From Paenibacillus woosongensis (lineage in GTDB: Bacteria; Bacillota; Bacilli; Paenibacillales; Paenibacillaceae), in the NCBI RefSeq assembly GCF_009725165.1, contig NZ_WNZW01000015.1, forward strand, positions 43,161 through 107,160: a stretch of DNA of 64,000 bases, read 5' to 3'. Positions 33,948 to 42,732 of this stretch are shown one piece after another. The notes beneath the pieces were generated by a model that searched no databases, had not been told where the DNA came from, and saw nothing but the letters and a program-made list of their open reading frames with translations. The translations under genes and the position numbers were made by a program. Numbering within the stretch: the first letter of the stretch is position 1; the number at the start of each line of letters is the position of its first letter.

Positions 33948-35004
33948 CGATTAACCCGAGATATTCATCAATGGTATAAGCAATTGAAAGTGGATTGGGG
34001 TTTCCGGAAGCTGCCAGAGGTGTACCGTCGCCGATAAACACGACAGAGCCTCTTTCGATCGCCGGAATTTTACCCAGCAGGGGATCTGCCTTCACGGCAT
34101 TATACAAGTCTTCGCCGCCATACCCGATCAAAATATCCGCATCGTTAAGCATATCTGCATTCTCGGCGCTTAAATTCATGGAGTAGCTGGTTGGATCCGC
34201 AATCTGCTCCGTAACACTTTCAGGATAGACCAGTCCTAATTCCTCCAGAAAAGAGCCGCGAGGGTCTGCAGGCGTATAAATATGTAGTTTGGACATGTCT
34301 TTGGCCGAAAAGTTGACCCAGACTACTTTTTTGCCTTGGATCTGAGGATGCTCACCGGCCTTTTCCTTGATCAGTTTCTCCGTGTCCTTAATGAGCTGTT
34401 CGCCTTCCGCTTTCATGCCCATGCCTGTTGCATTCAGCAGGACTTGTTCACGCCAAGTGGTTAACCAAGGAGTGGTCGGATAGGCCACCACCGGAGCAAT
34501 TTGGCTAAGAATATCATAGTCTTCCTGCGTAATACCGGAGTAAGCTGCAAGAATGACATCCGGTTCTGCGTCTGAAATCGCTTCAAAGTCAAGGCCGTCC
34601 GTATCTTGGAACACATTCGGGTCGTTTACGCCAAGTTCCTTGAGCTTTTCTGCTGTCCAAGGCAGCAGTCCGCTGTCATCCTGAACACCATAATTCGCAG
34701 CCGAGAAGCCTACAGGTACAACGCCAAGAGCGAGAACAACATCATGATTCGCCCATTGAATGGTAGCGACTCGTTCAGGCTTGCTGTCGATGGTGGTTTC
34801 TCCAAAAGCATGCTTGATTACGATCGGATATTCAGCATTTGTCTCCTGGGCAGCAGGGGCTTCCGTATTAGGCGTTTCGGTATTTACTGAAGTACCCTCG
34901 CTTGGTGTTGAGCTGGATTGCTGGCTCGAACAACCCACCAGAGCTAGTACAAGACCCAGTGAGATAAGTAGTGGTTTGAATGAGAATCCTCGTTTTGAAT
35001 TCAT
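33919..35004 (-). CDS. Siderophore-binding lipoprotein (FecB/FhuD type)
   Basis: A 361-residue substrate-binding protein. The signal peptide ends in the lipobox LALVGC, so Cys25 should be lipidated and anchored to the membrane. A Ser/Thr/Glu-rich linker follows, then the helical-backbone binding domain with KHAFGETTIDSKPERVATI, PDVILAAYSGI and the end NPLSIAYTIDEYLGL. Likely cargo is a ferric hydroxamate or carboxylate siderophore; the class cannot be fixed. First gene after the Fur box. Confidence 0.94.
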   Translation of the reverse strand: MNSKRGFSFKPLLISLGLVLALVGCSSQQSSSTPSEGTSVNTETPNTEAPAAQETNAEYPIVIKHAFGETTIDSKPERVATIQWANHDVVLALGVVPVGFSAANYGVQDDSGLLPWTAEKLKELGVNDPNVFQDTDGLDFEAISDAEPDVILAAYSGITQEDYDILSQIAPVVAYPTTPWLTTWREQVLLNATGMGMKAEGEQLIKDTEKLIKEKAGEHPQIQGKKVVWVNFSAKDMSKLHIYTPADPRGSFLEELGLVYPESVTEQIADPTSYSMNLSAENADMLNDADILIGYGGEDLYNAVKADPLLGKIPAIERGSVVFIGDGTPLAASGNPNPLSIAYTIDEYLGLIDEAIRKINE

Positions 35005-35051
35005 GCAAGTACCCTTCCTTTATAAAAAATGTAATTGTGACCCGATATTAT

Positions 35052-35070
35052 GATAATGATTATCATTGTC
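35052..35070. promoter_or_regulatory. Fur box
   Basis: GATAATGATTATCATTGTC matches the 19-bp Fur consensus at 17 of 19 bases. It lies 48 bases before the lipoprotein start, so ferric-uptake repression of the ABC operon is expected. Confidence 0.92.
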
Positions 35071-35224
35071 AATAAATATATATCCGCATTGGCAGGTTGT
35101 CAAGAAAATTTTGGCATCTGGACATCCTAGCAGGAACAACCCTCCCGGTTGTTGAATATATTCGAAATCGAGTAATGAACAACAGGCGCATGCCAGGACG
35201 CCTTAACCGCAGGAGGAGAACATC

Positions 35225-36142
35225 ATGAAAACGGTCACTGTTCAAAAACTGAAGGAAGCCTTCCATCTGGAAGTGCTTGCGGGAGACAGCCATACGGACC
35301 GTGTGATTACCCGTCCACGGACGCATAGACCTGGGCTGGAGTTTGTCGGGTATTTTGATTTTTTCCCTATGAACCGGGTGCAGGTGCTCGGCCGCAAGGA
35401 AATTAACTATTTATTGACCTTAACCGTTGAGGAACGCAAGCTGCATATTGGAAACGTCGTCAAATATCATCCGCCATGCTTCATTGTGACTTCAGGGCAG
35501 CAGGAGATCCCCTATCTAATCTTGTTCTGCGAACAAGAAGGTATCCCACTGCTGCGGACAACGGAGACGACAACGGAATTTATCGCCAAGCTGGACAGCT
35601 ATCTGATTAAGGCGCTTGCGCCTGAAATATCGATCCATGGCGTGTGTGTAAATGTATCGGGTATAGGCGTTCTTCTTCGGGGCAAGTCGGGAATTGGCAA
35701 GAGCGAAACAGCGCATACGCTCATTCGGAGAGGCCACCGGTTCGTGGCCGATGATATTGTAGTGCTTAAGAAGCTCGGCCCTGCAACTCTTCTCGGTACG
35801 CATAATGAGACCACGCGTGAGTTCCTCGCGCTGCGCAGTGTTGGACTGATTAATGTTGTAAGGCAGTATGGACGCAGGGCCTTTCAGGACGAGACGCGGA
35901 TCGTACTGGACATCGAGCTGGCCCCATGGGAGGAAAATTCTTTGAACAACGAACTGGAAGTAGAACCTCAGTTCACGGAATACCTAGGCGTTAAGATACC
36001 GCATATTGAAGTCCAGCTTCAACCAGGGCGTGATGTCGCTGGTCTGATCGAGGCCGCAGCGAACAACTGGTATCTCAAGCAGCTTGGCTACAGCGCCGCC
36101 GAGGAGTTCATGAAGCGGATTGAGAACGAGATGCAGGAATGA
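35225..36142 (+). CDS. HPr kinase/phosphorylase homologue (probable paralogue)
   Basis: A 305-residue HprK-like protein. The N-terminal domain reads TVQKLKEAFHLEVLAG; the P-loop is GKSGIGKSE at about 153-161 (canonical GKSGVGKSE), with ADDIVVL after it, and PGRDVAGLIEAAANN at the end. The HprK signature following the P-loop, usually LEIRGLGIINV, is LALRSVGLINV here, losing the Glu and Gly. It is also not beside lgt or a phosphatase, the usual hprK site. It may be a second, specialised HPr kinase. AGGAGG lies before the ATG. Confidence 0.88.
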   Translation: MKTVTVQKLKEAFHLEVLAGDSHTDRVITRPRTHRPGLEFVGYFDFFPMNRVQVLGRKEINYLLTLTVEERKLHIGNVVKYHPPCFIVTSGQQEIPYLILFCEQEGIPLLRTTETTTEFIAKLDSYLIKALAPEISIHGVCVNVSGIGVLLRGKSGIGKSETAHTLIRRGHRFVADDIVVLKKLGPATLLGTHNETTREFLALRSVGLINVVRQYGRRAFQDETRIVLDIELAPWEENSLNNELEVEPQFTEYLGVKIPHIEVQLQPGRDVAGLIEAAANNWYLKQLGYSAAEEFMKRIENEMQE

Positions 36143-36185
36143 CTCTGAACTTTGGAACGGGAGTCGAAATAAATAGATTGAGATA

Positions 36186-36226
36186 AATAGAATCCTTCTT
36201 CTAATAAGAGGGATTCTATTTTATTT
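36186..36226 (+). terminator. Terminator after HprK homologue
   Basis: Stem AATAGAATCC/GGATTCTATT, extended inward by TTCTT/AAGAG, then TTATTTTG. Confidence 0.87.
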
Positions 36227-36282
36227 TGTCGAATTATGAAGGGTTGCGTAGAAGAACATCAAGAGTTTAAGGGGAGATTGCT

Positions 36283-37719
36283 GTGGGAAAAAATCGTTGG
36301 TTAAAGATAGCTGGTGTCGTAGGCATTGCGGCAGCAGTATGGATCGGAGTGCCTAAGGGGATTTGGGCTGCCCCGTCGATGTTTGCGGATGTGCCTAGCT
36401 CGCATTGGGCCTATGAGAAAATAATGTGGTCGAAGGGTCAGGGGATAGCGAGTGGTTATCCGGATGGATCATTTAAGCCCTCCAAATCAGTTACTGAGGC
36501 TGAATTTTTAGTTATGCTTTTGCGTACATACCCTGAACTGCAAATAGAAGCTGCAAAGGCGGGCGAGATATGGCATGCGCCTTACTATAGGTTGGCTAAA
36601 GAGTTGAATTTACAGGTAAAACAGCAGCCCCACGTGTCAATTACACGCGGACATGCAGCACAATTGATGACAGGGATGATGGGTACAACCTTAACGGTGA
36701 CAGAAGCCGTCCAATTTATGTTAGACGAGGGTTTAGCTGAAGGTAAGAATGGATCAGGCGTTGAGGGATTTGCTCCGAATGACACTTTAACTCGTGCAGA
36801 AGCGCAGACCTTCTTCTTTCGCTTGAAACAGGGGGAACGGGTAGAGGATGGCTCTGCTAAAGAGGATGAAAACGTAATTAAGCAGGAGACACTGGCGCCA
36901 TCAGCCATCGATCTTCAAGGCGTACAAATCGGCGATTCCGAAGCTGACGTCATTGCGGCGTTAGGGCAGCCGAATCGTAAAGATAATATAAGCGGTGATA
37001 TGACATGGTATATCTACAACCGGGACTTGAAGAAATATGCTCAAGTCGGAATTATGAATCAAGAGGTTGTTGCCTTATTTTCTAACGGGGCAGGCTGGCG
37101 CTTTGGCGGCGAGGATAAGGGAACAGGACTTGCCGATTTGAGATCTAGAGCGGACAAACTATGGGGAGAAAGTGTAGGCAGCTCTTATAATGTCGTCTAC
37201 TATCAAATGGATGACATTGAAATAACGCTGTTCACAGATGATCATGAGAATGGGCGAGTTGATGGGGTATTTGTAACCAATAATAGCAATTTCGATTATG
37301 TGTACAATATTAACGTTACTGAGGATACATTAAAGGCATATGAGCTTCAAGTGTTTGACTTGACGAATACCTTCCGTGTAAGCAAAGGCTTAAAGCCTCT
37401 AACCTGGAATGAGAAGGCTGCTGTTGCCGCTCGCCTGCATAGCGAGGATATGGGGGTACGGGATTTTTTTGCCCATACTAATCCTGATGGCAAATCACCT
37501 GGTGACCGAATGGCCGCCCAAGGCCTAACCAAATTTAAGGCAACAGGTGAGAATATTGCAGGCGGTCATATAAATGCAATCGATGCTCATTACAGCTGGC
37601 TAAATTCGTCCGGACATCGGAATAATATGCTGACTAGTGGCTATACAACGCTTGGAGTTGGAGTTAAATTCATAAATGAGGTTCCATACTATACCCAAAA
37701 TTTCTACACGCCGCTGTAA
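36283..37719 (+). CDS. SLH-domain, CAP-associated and CAP (SCP/PR-1) surface protein
   Basis: A 478-residue secreted protein. Signal peptide about 1-29. An SLH motif lies at 33-80 (FADVPSSHWAYEKI, GIASGYPDGSFKPSKSVTEAE) with weaker units to about 180, for binding cell-wall polymer. Residues 205-335 match the CAP-associated N-terminal domain (IGDSEADVIAALGQPNRKD). Residues 355-478 form the CAP domain: ARLHSEDMGVRDFFAHTN, GENIAGG and SSGHRNNML. CAP proteins in spore formers occur on cells or spores; activity is unclear. GTG start with GGGGAG upstream. Confidence 0.9.
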   Translation: MGKNRWLKIAGVVGIAAAVWIGVPKGIWAAPSMFADVPSSHWAYEKIMWSKGQGIASGYPDGSFKPSKSVTEAEFLVMLLRTYPELQIEAAKAGEIWHAPYYRLAKELNLQVKQQPHVSITRGHAAQLMTGMMGTTLTVTEAVQFMLDEGLAEGKNGSGVEGFAPNDTLTRAEAQTFFFRLKQGERVEDGSAKEDENVIKQETLAPSAIDLQGVQIGDSEADVIAALGQPNRKDNISGDMTWYIYNRDLKKYAQVGIMNQEVVALFSNGAGWRFGGEDKGTGLADLRSRADKLWGESVGSSYNVVYYQMDDIEITLFTDDHENGRVDGVFVTNNSNFDYVYNINVTEDTLKAYELQVFDLTNTFRVSKGLKPLTWNEKAAVAARLHSEDMGVRDFFAHTNPDGKSPGDRMAAQGLTKFKATGENIAGGHINAIDAHYSWLNSSGHRNNMLTSGYTTLGVGVKFINEVPYYTQNFYTPL

Positions 37720-37721
37720 TT

Positions 37722-38096
37722 ATGCCAGCTTGTTCACCAATGAATAATTCCGGGACAATTCCCAATACTATGCCTGATAATTATGATTTCAATGGCAGAA
37801 GGGATGGTACATCATTGGCTAAGCATTCAGACACAAGCTGGAAACAGGATCACCCGAGCACGCTGCTGAGCAACTCTGTTCAAAAGGCGGATCGTTCAGT
37901 GAGGCAAGCGATGTCGCACCCAGGGGAGCCTACGGTTGAGCATGCGGTTAATTCAATATCTCACGCAGAAAATGCACTCTTCAATGCAGAGCAGCACAAT
38001 GAACATATGGATACCGTTCAGCAATATAAAGAAAGATTAGAGCTGGCGAAGGAGCATTTGCAAGAGGTGCAAGAGATTGTAGAGGATCAGGGCTAG
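37722..38096 (+). CDS. Hypothetical helical protein
   Basis: A 124-residue protein starting three bases after the CAP protein stop, with no ribosome site of its own, so it may depend on translational coupling. The first 60 residues are polar and disordered-looking; residues 65-120 form a long helix (AVNSISHAENALFNAEQHNE, YKERLELAKEHLQEVQEI). No signal peptide. No recognised family. It resembles small spore- or coat-associated proteins in composition only. Confidence 0.6.
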   Translation: MPACSPMNNSGTIPNTMPDNYDFNGRRDGTSLAKHSDTSWKQDHPSTLLSNSVQKADRSVRQAMSHPGEPTVEHAVNSISHAENALFNAEQHNEHMDTVQQYKERLELAKEHLQEVQEIVEDQG

Positions 38097-38124
38097 CTAG
38101 CCCTATGAGACCATAACTGAGAAT

Positions 38125-38166
38125 ATAACCCCGTAGGTTCTTATACAACTACGGGGTTATTTGCTG
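38125..38166. terminator. Terminator after the 124-residue gene
   Basis: Perfect 12-bp stem (ATAACCCCGTAG/CTACGGGGTTAT), 12-nt loop. It also holds the stop of a minus-strand remnant, and may serve both directions. Confidence 0.85.
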
Positions 38167-38382
38167 TTCGGGCCCTGAGTTTACCCATTCATCTAAGACA
38201 TCCATCCCCTTTAACCGCAAAAGCCATGTTTGTTCCATAATATCCAGCATGCTGCGGCTTCTTGGGTGATCAGGGAACCGGGTAATATGCCAAGCTTCCC
38301 GAGGTAACCGGTACAAGGCAGAAATCAATTTTCGCTCGATGCGGTTTAGTACCCTACGAACACTTAGAGCCTTTGACAGCTG
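38149..38382 (-). pseudogene. 3' remnant of an unrecognised gene
   Basis: On the minus strand 77 codons without a stop read like protein: LNRIERKLISALYRLPREAW, HITRFPDHPRSRSMLDIMEQ, KGMDVLDEWVNSGPEQQITP. No start codon or ribosome site is present, and similarity to protein ends near 38356, where plus-strand hydrolase sequence begins. It looks like the 3' end of a gene whose front was replaced. I cannot name the family. Confidence 0.45.
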
Positions 38383-38765
38383 CTATCGTAATGCCAGCCC
38401 CAGCCCGTGAAGAACATTCCAGCATAGATGAATCGGCAGAGGACATTGCATTCCAAAGGAAGTACCTGGCGATGGAGTCGTCCAGGGCATATAACGCTTT
38501 TGCTTTTTCGGCCGAATCAAAGGGCATATCTATAGACAGCAGCGCCATTTCTTGCCCATGTCTGGTTATCAAGGCTGTAAGCTGTGATGATGACGACCGC
38601 CGGGGCAGATTGACAGCGGAGCATCTCCGCGCTGAATACAAGGGTCTTTGGAATACAACGCATACCGGCGTGCTTATAGGGCAGAGGTACATGGAATCGG
38701 CAGCTGACATTGTGGGCTGGTTGAAAGGACTTCAGAACAACATCATGAGTAAATTAGGCGACTAG
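38357..38765 (+). pseudogene. Alpha/beta hydrolase C-terminal remnant
   Basis: About 135 codons from 38357 resemble the C-terminal half of an alpha/beta hydrolase: HLEPLTAAIVMPAPA in a slightly shifted frame, MESSRAYNAFAFSAESKG, CPCLVIKAVSCDDDDRRG (an SDDDD-like lid) and NTTHTGVLIGQRY, which carries the expected catalytic His. The nucleophile half is missing and only a TTG at 38373 could start it. A strong terminator follows. Non-functional fragment most likely. Confidence 0.6.
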
Positions 38766-38768
38766 AAT

Positions 38769-38811
38769 AATATGAACTAAGGCGACCTTCTGGGTCGCCT
38801 TAGTTCATATT
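38769..38811 (+). terminator. Long perfect hairpin after hydrolase remnant
   Basis: 19-bp perfect stem with a 5-nt loop (arms 38769-38787 and 38793-38811). Unusually long for a terminator; no strong T-run follows. Confidence 0.75.
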
Positions 38812-38878
38812 CAGTTCATAAAACCTCTTTATCATCCGAATGTATTCAGCAATACACACAGGAAAGGGAGGATTCGCA

Positions 38879-39910
38879 TTGAGTAATCATCAAGTTAAGA
38901 AACCCTTGGCAGTTAAGGGCGATTGGGCCGTTGAAGCGCAAGGATTAGTTAAAAACTTTGGCGGCAATCGTGCGGTGGACAGGGTAGATCTGAAAGTTCC
39001 CGCTGGTTCCATTTATGGGGTGCTCGGCCCAAATGGGGCAGGGAAGACGACCACAATCAGAATGTTAGCGACATTACTGCGGCCGGACGAAGGTTCGGCA
39101 CGGATTTTCGGATACGATGTTGTGAAGGAGGCGCAAATTGTGCGCCAGTTGGTTGGAGTGACTGGTCAATATGCCTCGGTAGATGAGTCTCTCAGTGCTA
39201 CTGAGAACCTGATCATCTTCTCCCAATTATTAGGGCTCAGCCGTTCTGAGGCAAAGCGAAAGGCAGCAGAGCTGCTAGAGGAATTTAGTTTAACGGAAGC
39301 CGCAAGGCGTCCCTTAAAAAATTTCTCAGGCGGGATGCGCCGCAGGCTGGATTTGGCAGCAAGCCTTATTGCACAGCCGCCGCTGATTTTTTTAGATGAA
39401 CCGACTACGGGGCTGGATCCGCGAACACGCAATCAGATGTGGGAAACGATCCGCCGGCTGGTAGAGGTGGGCTCAACTGTACTGTTAACCACACAATATC
39501 TGCAAGAAGCAGATGAACTGGCTGACCGGATTGCGGTGATCGATCATGGTCGTGTTGTTGCCGAGGGAACCGTAAATGAACTAAAGGCCTCCATAGGCAC
39601 CTCATCCTTGCATTTAAGCATTATAAATCCGCAGGACATTCCAGAGGCTCGGCAAAGGATTGACCGAATTCTAGAGGTAAGGTCATCGGTCTCATCGGAA
39701 GGCGGAAGGATTGTTGCCCCGATGGGGGATGCCGACCGAGTCACTGATCTGCTGATCGCCCTTCGCGAAGCGGGAATCCAATTAGCAGAGTTAAGCGTAC
39801 AGAAACCTACTCTGGATGAAGTCTTTTTAACGATTACGGGTCAGGTTGATAAGGAGAATGCAGCAATGGCTGCAAATCAATCGGAAAAAGAAAGCGAGGT
39901 AAGCTTATGA
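38879..39910 (+). CDS. Daunorubicin-resistance-type ABC transporter ATPase (DrrA family)
   Basis: A 343-residue ATPase with Walker A GPNGAGKTT, signature NFSGGMRRRLD and Walker B LIFLDEPTTGLDPRTR, the exact DrrA form, and the DrrA C-terminal domain ending PTLDEVFLTITG. TTG at 38879 (GGGAGG seven bases before) starts the protein; the ATG at 38840 lacks a site. It overlaps the permease gene by four bases. Probably confers resistance to an antibiotic or a self-made lipid/peptide, under the two-component system that follows. Confidence 0.92.
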   Translation: MSNHQVKKPLAVKGDWAVEAQGLVKNFGGNRAVDRVDLKVPAGSIYGVLGPNGAGKTTTIRMLATLLRPDEGSARIFGYDVVKEAQIVRQLVGVTGQYASVDESLSATENLIIFSQLLGLSRSEAKRKAAELLEEFSLTEAARRPLKNFSGGMRRRLDLAASLIAQPPLIFLDEPTTGLDPRTRNQMWETIRRLVEVGSTVLLTTQYLQEADELADRIAVIDHGRVVAEGTVNELKASIGTSSLHLSIINPQDIPEARQRIDRILEVRSSVSSEGGRIVAPMGDADRVTDLLIALREAGIQLAELSVQKPTLDEVFLTITGQVDKENAAMAANQSEKESEVSL

Positions 39911-40722
39911 GAAATACTCCAATAACCCCAGTTGCCGCACGTCAATTACGTAACAGAACCAGCTTCGGCCAAGCTGTAAGAAATTCCTTAATCATGGCTT
40001 ACCGGGGACTTTTAAAAATTCGGCGCACCCCCGAGCAATTGTTTGATGTTACGCTTCAACCCATTATCTTCACCTTGATGTTCACTTACATTTTTGGCGG
40101 AGCTATTTCAGGAAATGTACTAAGCTATTTGCCGGTTATTATTCCTGGAATCCTTGTGCAGACTGTGATCACAACCTCCGTTGTCACCGGCGTTCAATTG
40201 CGTGAGGATATGGATAAAGGTGTATTCGACCGATTTAAGTCACTGCCTATTGCCCGAATTGCCCCGTTAGCGGGCGCTCTTTTGGCGGATACCATCCGGT
40301 ATACCATTGCGACTGTGCTTACCTTTACTATGGGCTATATCATGGGCTATCGGCCTGAGGGAGGATTAGGGAGTGTTGCCATTGCCGCACTACTCGTTAT
40401 TGCGTGTGCTTGGGCAATCAGTTGGATTTTTGCTTTCTTTGGCGTGATTGCGCGTACTGCATCAAGCGTTCAGGGCATTTCGATGATTGTACTGTTCCCG
40501 CTCACCTTTGTCTCCAATGCTTTTGTGCCGGCTGAGACGATGCCTGGCTGGCTGCAATGGTTTGTAAAGATTAATCCGATCTCGCACCTCGTTACGGCCA
40601 TCCGGGAGCTTACCAACTCGGGAGCCGCCAGTTCGGATGTGACGATCTCTCTCATGGGCGCCGTGGTTATTGTGGCCATCTTCGCACCGCTCACCGTACG
40701 TGCCTATATGCGCCAGACTTAG
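39907..40722 (+). CDS. ABC-2 permease (DrrB family)
   Basis: A 271-residue membrane protein with six spans and DrrB-type segments: VTLQPIIFTLMFTYIFGGAI, VTGVQLREDMDKGVFDRFKS (a key cytoplasmic element), FPLTFVSNAFVP and INPISHLVTAIREL. With the upstream ATPase it forms the exporter. The response-regulator gene starts 62 bases later on the same strand. Confidence 0.92.
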   Translation: MRNTPITPVAARQLRNRTSFGQAVRNSLIMAYRGLLKIRRTPEQLFDVTLQPIIFTLMFTYIFGGAISGNVLSYLPVIIPGILVQTVITTSVVTGVQLREDMDKGVFDRFKSLPIARIAPLAGALLADTIRYTIATVLTFTMGYIMGYRPEGGLGSVAIAALLVIACAWAISWIFAFFGVIARTASSVQGISMIVLFPLTFVSNAFVPAETMPGWLQWFVKINPISHLVTAIRELTNSGAASSDVTISLMGAVVIVAIFAPLTVRAYMRQT

Positions 40723-40784
40723 CTGAAAGGCTTTGACAGCAAATGCCAACGGGGGATACTCTTAATTTAAATCATAAATGAGGA

Positions 40785-41474
40785 ATGAATACCGTGACAA
40801 CGATATTAATCGTAGATGATGATCCTCACATCCGTGAATTGATTCGCGTTCTTCTTTCCAGAGAAGGCTTATCGGCTCTGGAAGCAGCGGATGGAGAGGC
40901 AGCATTATCCTTGCTCGACAAGGACAAAGTCGATCTTATTATTCTTGATATCATGATGCCCAATATGGACGGCTGGACATTTTGCCGTGAAATACGAACC
41001 TATTACTCCAGTATACTGCCCATTTTAATGTTAACGGCGAAAGGAGAGACAGCTCAGAAAGTGAAAGGGTTTGATCTCGGAACGGATGATTATATGGTTA
41101 AACCCTTTGCTCCGGCTGAGCTCGTTGCTCGGGTTAAAGCATTACTCAAGCGCCATAAAATTACCGTATCCAATCGGATTGAACTCGGGGATGTCTTGAT
41201 TGACCGTGCTTCCTATAGAATTTTTATGGGGAGCAAGGAGCAGACCTTACCACTGAAAGAATTTGAGCTGCTGTTTAAGCTGGCAACACATCCGCAGCAA
41301 ACTTTTTCAAGGGAGCAATTGATTGAGGATATTTGGGGATTTGACTATGAGGGGGATGAGCGAACGGTTGATGTTCACATCAAGCGATTGCGGCAACGTT
41401 TCTCTTACGAAGATTGCCCCTTTAAAATTACAACAATCCGTGGACTCGGTTATCGTCTGGAGGTCACCCCTTGA
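40785..41474 (+). CDS. OmpR-family response regulator
   Basis: A 229-residue regulator. Receiver: acidic pocket DDD near 11-13, phospho-Asp in LIILDIMMPNMDGW, Lys in DDYMVKPFAP. DNA-binding winged helix: RTVDVHIKRLRQRF and ITTIRGLGYRLE. Its stop overlaps the kinase start by four bases. It is downstream of, and in line with, the DrrAB exporter, so it likely controls that export operon, perhaps including itself. Confidence 0.94.
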   Translation: MNTVTTILIVDDDPHIRELIRVLLSREGLSALEAADGEAALSLLDKDKVDLIILDIMMPNMDGWTFCREIRTYYSSILPILMLTAKGETAQKVKGFDLGTDDYMVKPFAPAELVARVKALLKRHKITVSNRIELGDVLIDRASYRIFMGSKEQTLPLKEFELLFKLATHPQQTFSREQLIEDIWGFDYEGDERTVDVHIKRLRQRFSYEDCPFKITTIRGLGYRLEVTP

Positions 41475-42544
41475 AGCTGCTGGAAATAATAAAGCGAATT
41501 TCGGGTTTTTTGGCACTCATATTAACCTTGCTGTTATTTTGGTCCTGTGCCTACTTGGTTACATCTTGGCTGTTTGATAGGATTCACTATGTTCCTGACG
41601 ACTATGTCAGGCAGCTAATTAACTCGTTATTGGGATTTTTTCTATTTGGCTCTTGCATGGCTATTGTAGCGAATATCAAATGGGTAAAAAGCCGGCAAGA
41701 ACAATTTTTGCATCCGATCATTCAGGCCATGAAAATGATGGCTGAAGGAAACTTTAATATCGATCTTTCATATTATAGAAATCAACACCAGGGACGAGGT
41801 CACCCCTATTCCAGAATTGTTGAGAGTATTAGGGATATGGCAGGCAAACTCAGTGCAATGGAGGAAATGCGGCAAGAATTTATTTCAAATGTCTCGCATG
41901 AAATCCAGTCTCCGCTAACTTCGATCAGTGGGTTTGCCCATGCCTTAAAGAACGAGGAGTTAGGTCCTGAGGAACGTAAGCATTACTTAGAAATTATAGA
42001 AATGGAAAGCAGCAGGCTTTCAAAGTTAAGTGAAAATTTACTGAAGCTCACCTCGCTAGAGTCTGATAAATTCCTTTTTGACCAACAAAACTATCGATTA
42101 GACCGCCAGCTTCGCCGAAGCATTCTTGCCATTGAACCGCAATGGGCTGAGAAGCAGATCAATATGGATATCGCTCTTGAGGAATTAAATGTCACTGCCA
42201 ATAAGGATCTGATGGAACAAGTATGGATGAACCTGCTCCATAACAGTATTAAATTCACACCAAGAGAAGGAATCATCAGGGTTGAAGCGTTGAAATCGTC
42301 CGATAACCTTCTCATTGTAAAAATTCAAGATACGGGTATCGGCATGGAAAAAGAAGCTTTGATGCACATATTTGAGAGATTCTATAAAGCAGACCCATCA
42401 AGGAACCGCAATTTCGGGGGCAGTGGCCTAGGTCTTTCCATCGTCAAAAAAATAATTGATTTGCATAACGGCTTGATCCAAGTGCAAAGTGAGCCGGGAG
42501 AAGGAACCGTGGTGACCATAACTTTAAGGCCAACTATCGATTAA
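41471..42544 (+). CDS. Sensor histidine kinase
   Basis: A 357-residue kinase. Two membrane spans (about 10-33 and 55-73) flank only about 20 outside residues, which makes it an intramembrane-sensing type common in envelope-stress and antimicrobial response. The H-box is SHEIQSPLTSI, with Gln where Arg is usual. ATPase motifs: LLHNSIKFTP, IQDTGIGM and GGSGLGLSIVK. It pairs with the regulator directly upstream. Confidence 0.94.
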   Translation: MKLLEIIKRISGFLALILTLLLFWSCAYLVTSWLFDRIHYVPDDYVRQLINSLLGFFLFGSCMAIVANIKWVKSRQEQFLHPIIQAMKMMAEGNFNIDLSYYRNQHQGRGHPYSRIVESIRDMAGKLSAMEEMRQEFISNVSHEIQSPLTSISGFAHALKNEELGPEERKHYLEIIEMESSRLSKLSENLLKLTSLESDKFLFDQQNYRLDRQLRRSILAIEPQWAEKQINMDIALEELNVTANKDLMEQVWMNLLHNSIKFTPREGIIRVEALKSSDNLLIVKIQDTGIGMEKEALMHIFERFYKADPSRNRNFGGSGLGLSIVKKIIDLHNGLIQVQSEPGEGTVVTITLRPTID

Positions 42545-42732
42545 AATTATCATATTTATACTAAATAAATATTTTAATCTATCAGTATTATTGATACACT
42601 AAGATCAGGTAAAGAAATTATAAAAATCGATCCAGAAAAGGTGTGTGACTAGTTTCCGTACTGGCAAGCGGAACGCCTGCGCAGGAGCGCCTACATCCTT
42701 TCTGCAAATCTTAGGGTATAAGGACGGTAAAA

